From the NCBI GenBank assembly GCA_027083075.1, contig JALWQQ010000249.1, positions 1-5,904 of the forward strand: a stretch of DNA of 5,904 nucleotides, given 5' to 3'. Below the pieces are notes generated by a model. The model saw nothing but the letters and a program-made list of their open reading frames with translations, did no database searches and was not told the DNA's origin. The translations under genes and the position numbers were made by a program. Positions within the stretch are counted from its first letter, which is position 1, and each line of letters opens with the position of its first letter. The stretch comes from Campylobacteraceae bacterium (GTDB lineage Bacteria; Campylobacterota; Campylobacteria; Campylobacterales; Sulfurovaceae). Positions 1 to 5,705 of the stretch are shown here, piece after piece.

Positions 1-545
1 AAGCTGAAGCAAAGCAGAAGCGCAACTTTGCCAAGTCGATCAACTTCGGACTTCTTTACGGGATGGGGGCGCGCAAACTCTCTCAAGAGCTTGGCATAAG
101 CCAAAGCGAAGCGAAGCAGATCATCAGCGACTACTTTGCCGCCTTTCCGACGGTCAAGCGTTTTTTGGAAGAGATCGAAGATCAGGTCAAGCATCGCGGC
201 TATGTCGAAACACTCTTGGGCAGAAGGCGTATCTTCGACTACGAAAATGCCAACGGCATGATGAAGGCGGCCTATTTGCGCGAAGGGGTCAATACCGTCT
301 TTCAAGGCTCAGCGGCCGATCTGATCAAGCTTTCGATGTTGGAGATCGAGACACTGATCGAAGAAGAGGCATTGCCGGCGGCGATGCTACTGCAGATACA
401 CGATGAGTTGATCTTTGAAGTGGAGGCAGATCGTGCCGAAGCGATCGGCAAGCGTTTTGCTTCACTAATGGAGCGCGTTTATGATCTGGAGGTGCCGCTA
501 CGTTGTAGTGTGAGCATCGGTATGCATTGGGGGGAACTCAAGTAG
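1..545 (+). CDS. polA: DNA polymerase I, C-terminal part of the polymerase domain (5' end outside the window)
   Basis: This is the end of family A DNA polymerase I, which fills gaps during repair and Okazaki fragment processing. The frame is open from the left edge (first full codon at position 3) to TAG at 543-545, so about 180 residues are visible. The O-helix is complete at about positions 21-59 and reads R-x3-K-x3-F-x3-Y (R at 21, K at 33, F at 45, Y at 57), matching E. coli Arg754, Lys758, Phe762 and Tyr766. Phe at the 762 position is the usual form, which discriminates against dideoxynucleotides. A QGSAADLIK segment lies at about 303-329. The catalytic motif C, IHDE, is at 396-407, and its Asp corresponds to E. 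coli Asp882. The other catalytic Asp (motif A) and any exonuclease domains lie upstream of the window. The Met at 63 is internal and is not a start. No terminator is evident after the stop codon. Confidence 0.97.
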   Translation, partial: AEAKQKRNFAKSINFGLLYGMGARKLSQELGISQSEAKQIISDYFAAFPTVKRFLEEIEDQVKHRGYVETLLGRRRIFDYENANGMMKAAYLREGVNTVFQGSAADLIKLSMLEIETLIEEEALPAAMLLQIHDELIFEVEADRAEAIGKRFASLMERVYDLEVPLRCSVSIGMHWGELK

Positions 546-556
546 TTTCACTACAC

Positions 557-587
557 TTGCATACTATTAACAAAGATCGGTTATAAT
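557..587 (+). promoter_or_regulatory. Putative sigma-70-type promoter for ccsBA
   Basis: A perfect -10 hexamer TATAAT lies at 582-587. A possible -35 element TTGCAT lies at 557-562, with a 19-nt spacer that is longer than ideal. Campylobacterota often lack a conserved -35 box, so the -10 match carries most of the weight. Transcription would begin near 594, leaving a leader of about 30 nt before the ATG at 625. This suggests that ccsBA is transcribed independently of polA. It is inferred from sequence only. Confidence 0.55.
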
Positions 588-612
588 TGGCGAAAAATTG
601 TCCGAAATAAAA

Positions 613-617
613 AAGGA
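613..617 (+). promoter_or_regulatory. Ribosome binding site deciding the ccsBA start
   Basis: AAGGA lies 7 nt before the ATG at 625. An in-frame TTG at 598 would add nine residues, but it has no purine-rich sequence at the right distance and falls only a few bases after the predicted transcription start. The added residues are also polar (SEIKKEIP) and lie before the first membrane segment. The ATG at 625 is therefore preferred. Confidence 0.75.
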
Positions 618-624
618 AATCCCA

Positions 625-3600
625 ATGAAGCAGTGGCTATTGCGCCTTGTCTCGATGGAGGCGGCGGTATTTTTGATGGTGGCATTTGCCGCGATTATCG
701 GTAGTGCGACATTTATCGAAAATGATTTCGGTACGCAGACTGCACGCGCGTTGGTCTATAAGGCAAAGTGGTTCGAGCTCTTTCTCTTCTACTTTATCAT
801 AGTGCTTATCTACAACATTCTACGCTACAAAACCTACAAAACGCGCTTCCCCGTCTTTTTGTTTCATAGCGCTTTTGTGGTGATCGCTATCGGTGCGTTG
901 ATCACGCGCTATTTCGGCTATGAGGGGATCATGCATATTCGCGAGGGGGCGACAAAGCAGACGATGGTAAGCGATGTAAAGATGCTCGATATCGCTGCGG
1001 GACGCGGGAAACCCGAGGTGGTACTCTCTAAGCCCGTCTACTTCTCTACGCTGTTGCCAAATCGGATACACGAAACACTCAAAGTGGGTGACAAGCATGT
1101 CGATGTCGCACTGCTCAAGTATCTTCCCATTGCGGAAGAGAAGCTTGTGAAGGATGCAAAAAACGGCAAAACGGTTCTTGAGATGAAGATCTCGGCGGGC
1201 GGACGCGGAAGGATCCACTATATCGAAGATGGAGAGATCGAAGATCTGGGCAACTTCTATGTTTCATATAACGTTTCCAAATTACCGACCGACAAACCGA
1301 CTTTTGCGGTAAGCGGCGCACCGGAAGCGCTTAAGGTGACCTTCCCTTTCAATATCTTTACGATGAGTATGGATACGCGCAAGCAGAGCGAGATTCCGGG
1401 TGGAACGAACGACCTGAAGCGTAGAACACTCTATCGTTTCGGTTCCAATGCGGTGGTGCTCAAAGATGTGCATCGGGGCGCCAAAGTCGTAGCGGCGACC
1501 GATAAGCTCAAAAGCAAGGCGGGGCAACCCGAGTATATCAAGATGCGCATCTGTGTCGATAAGCAGTGCAAAGATGAGGTCTTCAAGCCGATCAAGAATG
1601 AACCCGGCAAGATCCATCGCTTGAGCCTTAACGGTGTCGATATCGAGATACGTGTCGGTGCCAAAGTGATCACTTTGCCCTTTGCGATTCGCCTTGACGA
1701 TTTCCGGCTGGAGCGCTATCCCGGCTCGATGACCCCTGCTTCCTATTCGAGTTATGTGACGTTGATAGACAAAGAGGAGAACCTGACGATGCCCTACCAT
1801 ATCTATATGAACCATGTGCTCGATCATCGTCGCTACCGCTTTTTTCAATCCTCTTACGATCCTGACGAACACGGCACCGTACTCTCGGTCAACCACGATC
1901 CGGGTGCACTGCCTACCTATCTGGGATACCTGCTTTTGGCGATCGGTATGATCTGGTCGCTCTTCTCTCCCAAGAGTCGCTTTCAAACACTCCTGAAGCG
2001 TGCCAGAAAATTGCAAGACGAGGCATTGGCGGCATCACTACTTGCCGCACTCTTTCTCTTTGCGCCGCAACATGCCGACGCGGCAAGCCCGCATGTAAGC
2101 GAAGCGCAACTGAAGCATATGCAAAAATACGATATAACCCATGCGCTTAAGCTCGGGCATCTCGTAGCGCAAGATAAAAAAGGACGAATGAAGCCTGTCG
2201 ATACGGTCGCGCACGAGGTGATCGCCAAGCTTACGGGCAAAACCTCTGTTTTCGGACTCGATCCGATGCAGCTCTTTTTGGGTATGACGGTAGAGCCCGA
2301 GTTTTACCAAGATATTCCGATGATCAAGATCAAGCATCCGAAGATCGCAAAGAAGTTGGGTCTTGATACCTCGAGAAAGTATGCCGCCTTCTCCGATTTT
2401 TTTGACGAGAATGGTAAATATAAGATTTTCGACGATGTCTCGGTAGCAGTACGCAAAAAGCCCTTGGAACAGAGCGCTTACGACAAGGAGTTGATCAAAA
2501 CCGACGAGAGGGTCAATGTCGCCTTTATGACCTATCAGGGCTCTTTGCTGCGCATCTACCCCAAGCCAAACGATAAAAACAACAAATGGGTCTCGCCGCT
2601 TGATGCGATCAAAACCTTTCCACCCAAAGAGGCGGAGGAGGCGCGCGTCTCGATCGCCGCTTACTTTACGATGGTTAGCAAAGCACTCAAAGACGGCAAC
2701 TGGAGCAGTGCCGATCTTGCATTGCGCGGCTTGCATAAGATTCAGGCGAAGTACGGAAGTGCCGTATTGCCAAGTGCCTCACATATCAAATGGGAGATAC
2801 GCTATAATCAGCTCAATCTCTTCTCCAAACTGGTACTTGTCTATCTTCTAACGGGACTCTTTTTGCTTATCGCAGCATTTACAAATGTCATCAAACCCGC
2901 CTTTAAGATCAAGTGGTCGATGCGCATTGCTTTGACGCTGCTATGGATAGGGTTTGCCTTGCATGTGGCGGGCATGGCGATCCGCTGGTATATCGCGGGA
3001 CACGCTCCGTGGTCCAATGCCTATGAGTCGATTGTCTTTATCGCGGGTGCGACGATGTTGGCGGGGCTCATCATCGCACGACGCTCGCCTTTTGCTCTCG
3101 GGGGCGCGGCGATCTTGGCAGGCATCACGATGGGTGTGGCGCACATGAGCTTTGTCAATCCCGAGATCACCAATCTCGTGCCGGTTCTCAAGTCCTATTG
3201 GCTGATGATCCATGTGGCGACGATCATTTCAGGCGATGGCTTTTTAGGGCTTGGCTCCATCTTGGCACTCTTGGTGCTCATCCTCTATATCGTTCGTGGC
3301 AAATCGGGTCACGAAGGGATCGATCGCTCCATCAAGGAGTTGAGCAACCTCAGTGAAATGGCGCTTATCGTAGGGCTCTATCTACTCACTGTCGGCAACT
3401 TCCTCGGCGGTGTTTGGGCAAATGAAAGCTGGGGGCGTTACTGGGGATGGGATAGTAAAGAGACATGGGCTGCCGTTACCATCTTGGTCTATGCTGCGGT
3501 ACTACATATGCGTTTCGTGCCCTTCTTGCGTAGCAACTTTGCCTTTATCGTAGCTGCGACTTGGGCGTACTTCAGCGTACTGATGACCTATTTCGGGGTC

Positions 3601-3732
3601 AACTACTATCTTTCCGGACTGCACTCATACGCTGCCGGCGATCCGTTGCCGATCCCCACTTGGGTCTATGTTGCCGTCGCTTCTTTGGCGGCACTGACGC
3701 TTATCGCTTCACGCAACCGAAAGCTTGCGTAG
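625..3732 (+). CDS. ccsBA: CcsBA: fused ResB-CcsA cytochrome c synthetase (System II haem lyase)
   Basis: This integral membrane protein exports haem and attaches it to CXXCH motifs of c-type cytochromes outside the cytoplasmic membrane. From the ATG at 625 it has 1035 residues. The ResB half has membrane segments near 11-31, 48-66, 75-96 and 431-447, with a large periplasmic domain between the third and fourth. A cytoplasmic basic loop (about 449-463) leads to a further segment (467-481), a second periplasmic domain (about 482-731), and then a CcsA-type half with about nine segments. The haem ligands expected for the family are all present: TM-His1 at H81, P-His1 at H793 (GHAPWSNAYE), TM-His2 at H863 and P-His2 at H1000 (GLHSYA). 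The WWD motif lies at about 931-948 (WGRYWGWDSKE). Predicted topology puts both P-His residues and the WWD motif outside the cell membrane, as required. The only two cysteines are C310 and C315, in the first periplasmic domain. The gene converges on the PLP enzyme gene. Confidence 0.96.
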   Translation: MKQWLLRLVSMEAAVFLMVAFAAIIGSATFIENDFGTQTARALVYKAKWFELFLFYFIIVLIYNILRYKTYKTRFPVFLFHSAFVVIAIGALITRYFGYEGIMHIREGATKQTMVSDVKMLDIAAGRGKPEVVLSKPVYFSTLLPNRIHETLKVGDKHVDVALLKYLPIAEEKLVKDAKNGKTVLEMKISAGGRGRIHYIEDGEIEDLGNFYVSYNVSKLPTDKPTFAVSGAPEALKVTFPFNIFTMSMDTRKQSEIPGGTNDLKRRTLYRFGSNAVVLKDVHRGAKVVAATDKLKSKAGQPEYIKMRICVDKQCKDEVFKPIKNEPGKIHRLSLNGVDIEIRVGAKVITLPFAIRLDDFRLERYPGSMTPASYSSYVTLIDKEENLTMPYHIYMNHVLDHRRYRFFQSSYDPDEHGTVLSVNHDPGALPTYLGYLLLAIGMIWSLFSPKSRFQTLLKRARKLQDEALAASLLAALFLFAPQHADAASPHVSEAQLKHMQKYDITHALKLGHLVAQDKKGRMKPVDTVAHEVIAKLTGKTSVFGLDPMQLFLGMTVEPEFYQDIPMIKIKHPKIAKKLGLDTSRKYAAFSDFFDENGKYKIFDDVSVAVRKKPLEQSAYDKELIKTDERVNVAFMTYQGSLLRIYPKPNDKNNKWVSPLDAIKTFPPKEAEEARVSIAAYFTMVSKALKDGNWSSADLALRGLHKIQAKYGSAVLPSASHIKWEIRYNQLNLFSKLVLVYLLTGLFLLIAAFTNVIKPAFKIKWSMRIALTLLWIGFALHVAGMAIRWYIAGHAPWSNAYESIVFIAGATMLAGLIIARRSPFALGGAAILAGITMGVAHMSFVNPEITNLVPVLKSYWLMIHVATIISGDGFLGLGSILALLVLILYIVRGKSGHEGIDRSIKELSNLSEMALIVGLYLLTVGNFLGGVWANESWGRYWGWDSKETWAAVTILVYAAVLHMRFVPFLRSNFAFIVAATWAYFSVLMTYFGVNYYLSGLHSYAAGDPLPIPTWVYVAVASLAALTLIASRNRKLA

Positions 3733-3832
3733 CCTTCCCGCAATTTTAAGCAGTTCTTCTCTTCCGCATCTTTCTGTGTGGATCCGATCCGCTCCCGATA
3801 TGAAAGCGACTTGTCCATCCCCTCCTCTCTCT

Positions 3833-3849
3833 CATGCTAGAGCAGCATG
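3833..3849. other. Small inverted repeat / stem-loop
   Basis: CATGCT at 3833-3838 pairs with AGCATG at 3844-3849 across a 5-nt loop. An alternative 5-bp stem starts in the same bases (TGCAA at 3848-3852 with TTGCA at 3857-3861). Neither is followed by a T run on the + strand, so neither looks like a classical terminator. Function is unknown. Confidence 0.35.
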
Positions 3850-3868
3850 CAAATTCTTGCAAACAATG

Positions 3869-3901
3869 GCAAGTAATTTAGTACGCAAGTTTGAGTACGC
3901 A
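3869..3901. repeat. Imperfect short direct repeats
   Basis: GCAAGT occurs at 3869-3874 and 3885-3890, each followed a few bases later by AGTACGCA (3880-3887 and 3894-3901). The two copies differ by small changes and a 2-base length difference, giving a degenerate tandem arrangement. It lies just before the exact 12-bp tandem repeat, so the two may be parts of one element. Confidence 0.4.
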
Positions 3902-3924
3902 TTCCCGGGACAAGTTGAAGCCCC

Positions 3925-3948
3925 CAAGCTAAGGGGCAAGCTAAGGGG
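3925..3948. repeat. Exact 12-bp tandem duplication (CAAGCTAAGGGG twice)
   Basis: The unit CAAGCTAAGGGG occurs at 3925-3936 and again, without any mismatch, at 3937-3948. GCCCC at 3920-3924 can pair with GGGGC at 3933-3937 or with the second GGGGC at 3945-3949, so two mutually exclusive stem-loops are possible. The unit length is a multiple of three, and one + frame reads KLRG twice, but that frame has no ribosome binding site. It may be a recent slippage product or part of a dispersed intergenic repeat. Confidence 0.85.
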
Positions 3949-3965
3949 CGTGAAGAGCATGTTAA

Positions 3966-3978
3966 AACCGCTTCGGTT
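3966..3978. terminator. Weak, possibly bidirectional terminator hairpin
   Basis: AACCG at 3966-3970 pairs with CGGTT at 3974-3978 over a 3-nt loop. On the + strand it is followed by GTTTCT. On the - strand it begins only a few bases after the TAG stop of the PLP enzyme gene and is followed by a short T run (TTTTAAC, partly in the stem). The stem is short, so it would be a weak terminator. Its place between two convergent genes is what supports the call. Confidence 0.4.
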
Positions 3979-3982
3979 GTTT

Positions 3983-5236
3983 CTATAAACCGTTTGCAGC
4001 TTGCAAAAAATCTTCCGCGATCGCTTCGGCGCTCTCAAGACCGACGGAGACGCGCACAAGCCCTTCGCTAACGCCGAGGTAGCGACGATCGCTTTCGCCA
4101 AAATCGCGATAGATCGTACTTGCCATATGTAGCGCCAAAGTGCGGTTGTCGCCGATATTGGCGGTTATGATAGCGAGTTTAAGGCGATCGAGCAAGGCAA
4201 AGGCACGCGCCTTACTACCGCACTCCAGTGTAAAGATCGGACCGCAGCCTTGGGAAAATTGTGCCTTATAGCGCGCATGCTGCGCATCGGTAGGCAAGGA
4301 GGGATGATTGACGCGGATATCTTGCGGTAGCCTCTCGCTGAGTATCGCTACTACTTTTTCTACCGTTTGGTTGACACGCGCTACACGAAGCGGTAGGGTC
4401 TCGAGCCCCAAAAGCGTAATATAGCTACTTAGTGCGCTTGCCGTCATCCCCATATCGCGGAGTGCGCGCTTTTTAAGTATCGGCATGAACGCCTTTTTGC
4501 CCGCCTTTTTGACAAACTTGTGCAGTGCGGCATATTTGGCATCCAAAAGGGTATCGTCGGCTTCATTGACAGCTCTAAAGATGACTGCGCCCCCGAGCGG
4601 TCCGGCAAAACCGGCGATATTTTTTGTCGTCGAGTACATCACAAAGTCTGCACCGAGTTCAAGGGGTCTTAGTAGGATCGGTGTAGCGGTGTTGTCAATC
4701 AAGGAGAGTGTTTTGTAGCGCCTACAAAGTGCAAAGATGCGCGGTAGATCGGGTAGCGTCAAAGAGGGGTTGCCGACGCTTTCGAGTAAGACAAGCTTGA
4801 TGCCCGCTTGAAGCTTGCTTTCGATGGTGTCGAAATCTTCGGTTTCGCAAAAGCTGCTCTTGATGCCGAAACGCGCAAAGGTCTCTTTGACCAAGGTGAA
4901 GGTGCCGCCAAAGAAACCGCCGATACAGAGCACCTCGTCACCCGTCTCCAAGAGTGCAGTGAGCACCATAGCAAGCGCCCCCATGCCCGACGCGGTAGCG
5001 ATGGCGCCAAGTCCGCCCTCCATCGTGGCAAGTGCCGACTCTAATTTGGCATTGGTCGGGTTACCGACGCGCGCATAAAGCGGTAGTTGCGCTTCGCCCG
5101 AAAAGATCGCTTCGGCCTCCTGTGCATCGCTGTAGCCAAAAGCTGCCGAAGGTGTGACGACAGGCGCGATGGCGCGTACGCGCTGCGCAGTAGCGTGCAC
5201 CATCATCGTCTGAAAAGCCTCGAAATCAACCGACAT
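3983..5236 (-). CDS. Cys/Met-metabolism PLP-dependent enzyme, divergent O-acetylhomoserine sulfhydrylase type
   Basis: This 417-residue cytoplasmic protein belongs to the cystathionine gamma-synthase/MetY fold-type I PLP family, whose members add, remove or exchange groups at the gamma or beta carbon of homoserine and cysteine derivatives. Visible family marks are YAR at 54-56 (neighbour-subunit contact to the PLP phosphate), GNPTN at 58-62, SGMGA at 83-87, D181 (pyridine nitrogen) in IDNTATP, and the PLP lysine K205 in STTKN. The C-terminal half follows MetY: LRDMG at 259-263, GLETLPLR at 277-284, and carboxylate-binding R395 in VRVSVGLE. Length fits MetY (about 420-430). Oddities are F109 at the usual active-site Tyr position before GGT, HMAST instead of HPAST at 370-374, and TKN instead of the usual TKY or SKY. 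It could therefore be a paralogue with another substrate. The start is supported by a good ribosome binding site 9 bp after the regulator gene, and the two are probably co-transcribed and translationally coupled. Confidence 0.88.
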   Translation of the reverse strand: MSVDFEAFQTMMVHATAQRVRAIAPVVTPSAAFGYSDAQEAEAIFSGEAQLPLYARVGNPTNAKLESALATMEGGLGAIATASGMGALAMVLTALLETGDEVLCIGGFFGGTFTLVKETFARFGIKSSFCETEDFDTIESKLQAGIKLVLLESVGNPSLTLPDLPRIFALCRRYKTLSLIDNTATPILLRPLELGADFVMYSTTKNIAGFAGPLGGAVIFRAVNEADDTLLDAKYAALHKFVKKAGKKAFMPILKKRALRDMGMTASALSSYITLLGLETLPLRVARVNQTVEKVVAILSERLPQDIRVNHPSLPTDAQHARYKAQFSQGCGPIFTLECGSKARAFALLDRLKLAIITANIGDNRTLALHMASTIYRDFGESDRRYLGVSEGLVRVSVGLESAEAIAEDFLQAANGL

Positions 5237-5240
5237 CTAT

Positions 5241-5247
5241 CTTCCTT
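5241..5247 (-). promoter_or_regulatory. Ribosome binding site of the PLP enzyme, overlapping the regulator's stop codon
   Basis: AAGGAAG on the minus strand ends 4 nt before the ATG at 5236. Its first two bases are part of the TAA stop of the upstream Rrf2 gene (5246-5248). Ribosomes finishing the regulator therefore stop on this site, which points to translational coupling and fixes the enzyme start. Confidence 0.75.
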
Positions 5248-5659
5248 ATATAGAAAAGTTGAGTGCTCCCGCTGCTTTAAGACCGTAGTTTTCAAGTTCG
5301 CTTAGCGGCACCTCGAAAACGGAGAGTATCTCATTGCGGATATCGTTCCAAAAGAGCTTGAGAGCAGGCTCTTCGGTTTTACATGGGTCGGAAAAGGCTT
5401 CGGACTCCAGGATGGCAACGATATCTTTGAGTGTCACCTCTTTGAGACTTTTGGCAAGCCTATAGCCGCCGTGTGCACCCTTGACACTCTCTAAAATGCC
5501 CTGCTTTTTGAGCTCAAGTAAGATCTGCTCTAAAAAGTTTTGCGGCACTGCCGCTTGCGTGGCAATCTCTTTGATCTTGAGCACCGCATCTTTGGGGGCG
5601 CGACTCAGTTGATAGAGTGCCGCTACAGCATAGACCGTTTTGGTTGAGATGCCTACCAT
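5246..5659 (-). CDS. Rrf2-family transcriptional regulator (CymR/IscR-like) with a single cysteine
   Basis: The 137-residue protein has the standard Rrf2 layout. An N-terminal helix (ISTKTVYAVAALYQLS) is followed by a helix-turn-helix at about 29-56 (IKEIATQAAVPQNFLEQIL), a wing with the family signature GAHGGYRLAK at 61-70, and a dimerisation helix region ending near 137. Members bind DNA as dimers and sense Fe-S clusters, nitric oxide or cysteine status. Only one cysteine (C93) is present, at about the place of the first of three Fe-S cysteines in IscR; the other two are absent, so a conventional [2Fe-2S] site is unlikely. Its position directly before a sulfur-amino-acid enzyme suggests a CymR-like role in sulfur control, which is an inference. 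The Met at 5659 is chosen because it has a strong ribosome binding site and starts the conserved domain. An upstream in-frame Met at 5785 lies inside the preceding gene and would add 42 unrelated residues. Confidence 0.92.
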   Translation of the reverse strand: MVGISTKTVYAVAALYQLSRAPKDAVLKIKEIATQAAVPQNFLEQILLELKKQGILESVKGAHGGYRLAKSLKEVTLKDIVAILESEAFSDPCKTEEPALKLFWNDIRNEILSVFEVPLSELENYGLKAAGALNFSI

Positions 5660-5666
5660 ATCCGTA

Positions 5667-5676
5667 CTCCCTCCCC
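5667..5676 (-). promoter_or_regulatory. Ribosome binding site of the Rrf2 gene
   Basis: The minus-strand purine run GGGGAGGGAG ends 7 nt before the ATG at 5659. It supports the 137-residue start over the longer frame that begins at 5785. Confidence 0.7.
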
Positions 5677-5684
5677 TGCCCGAT

Positions 5685-5698
5685 AAGCGATTTCGCTT
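5685..5698. promoter_or_regulatory. Dyad between the DUF4395 and Rrf2 genes, possible operator
   Basis: AAGCGATTTCGCTT on the + strand contains 6-bp half-sites (AAGCGA and TCGCTT) around two central T bases. It lies 25 bp before the Rrf2 start codon and 7 bp after the DUF4395 stop codon. No T run follows on the minus strand, so it is not an intrinsic terminator. A dimeric regulator encoded next door could use it as an autoregulatory site, or it could act as an mRNA hairpin. I see no clear promoter around it. Confidence 0.35.
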
Positions 5699-5705
5699 GT
5701 GAGGC

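Larger units (their letters stand above)
3733..3982. other. Convergent intergenic region with repeats and hairpins, no convincing gene
   Basis: These 250 bp lie between the ends of ccsBA and the PLP enzyme gene. The first 100 bp contain pyrimidine-rich runs on the + strand (for example 3819-3833). From about 3833 onward the composition changes to short repeats: a 6-bp hairpin at 3833-3849, imperfect direct repeats at 3869-3901, a 12-bp exact tandem duplication at 3925-3948 and a small hairpin at 3966-3978. Open frames here are short or shadow-like: 3725-3988 on + has a TTG start inside ccsBA and no ribosome binding site, and 3666-3818 on - overlaps ccsBA antisense. I recognise no tRNA or known structured RNA. 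Confidence 0.7.

Noticed and set aside
1282..2736. Long antisense open frames inside ccsBA (1282-2016 and 2038-2736, minus strand)
   Set aside because: They lie opposite a clearly coding membrane protein gene, show no recognisable domains, and are expected shadows of codon bias at this GC content.
3666..3818. 50-codon minus-strand frame with AGGAGGGG next to its ATG
   Set aside because: The purine run is only about 2 nt from the ATG, a third of the frame is antisense to ccsBA, and the peptide is not recognisable.
3725..3988. 87-codon + strand frame across the convergent gap
   Set aside because: It starts with TTG inside the end of ccsBA, has no ribosome binding site there or at internal ATGs (3800, 3866), and runs through repeats. 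Its KLRGKLRG peptide is explained by the DNA duplication.
4759..5078. Frames overlapping the PLP enzyme gene on both strands
   Set aside because: They are shadows of a full-length gene with intact family motifs.
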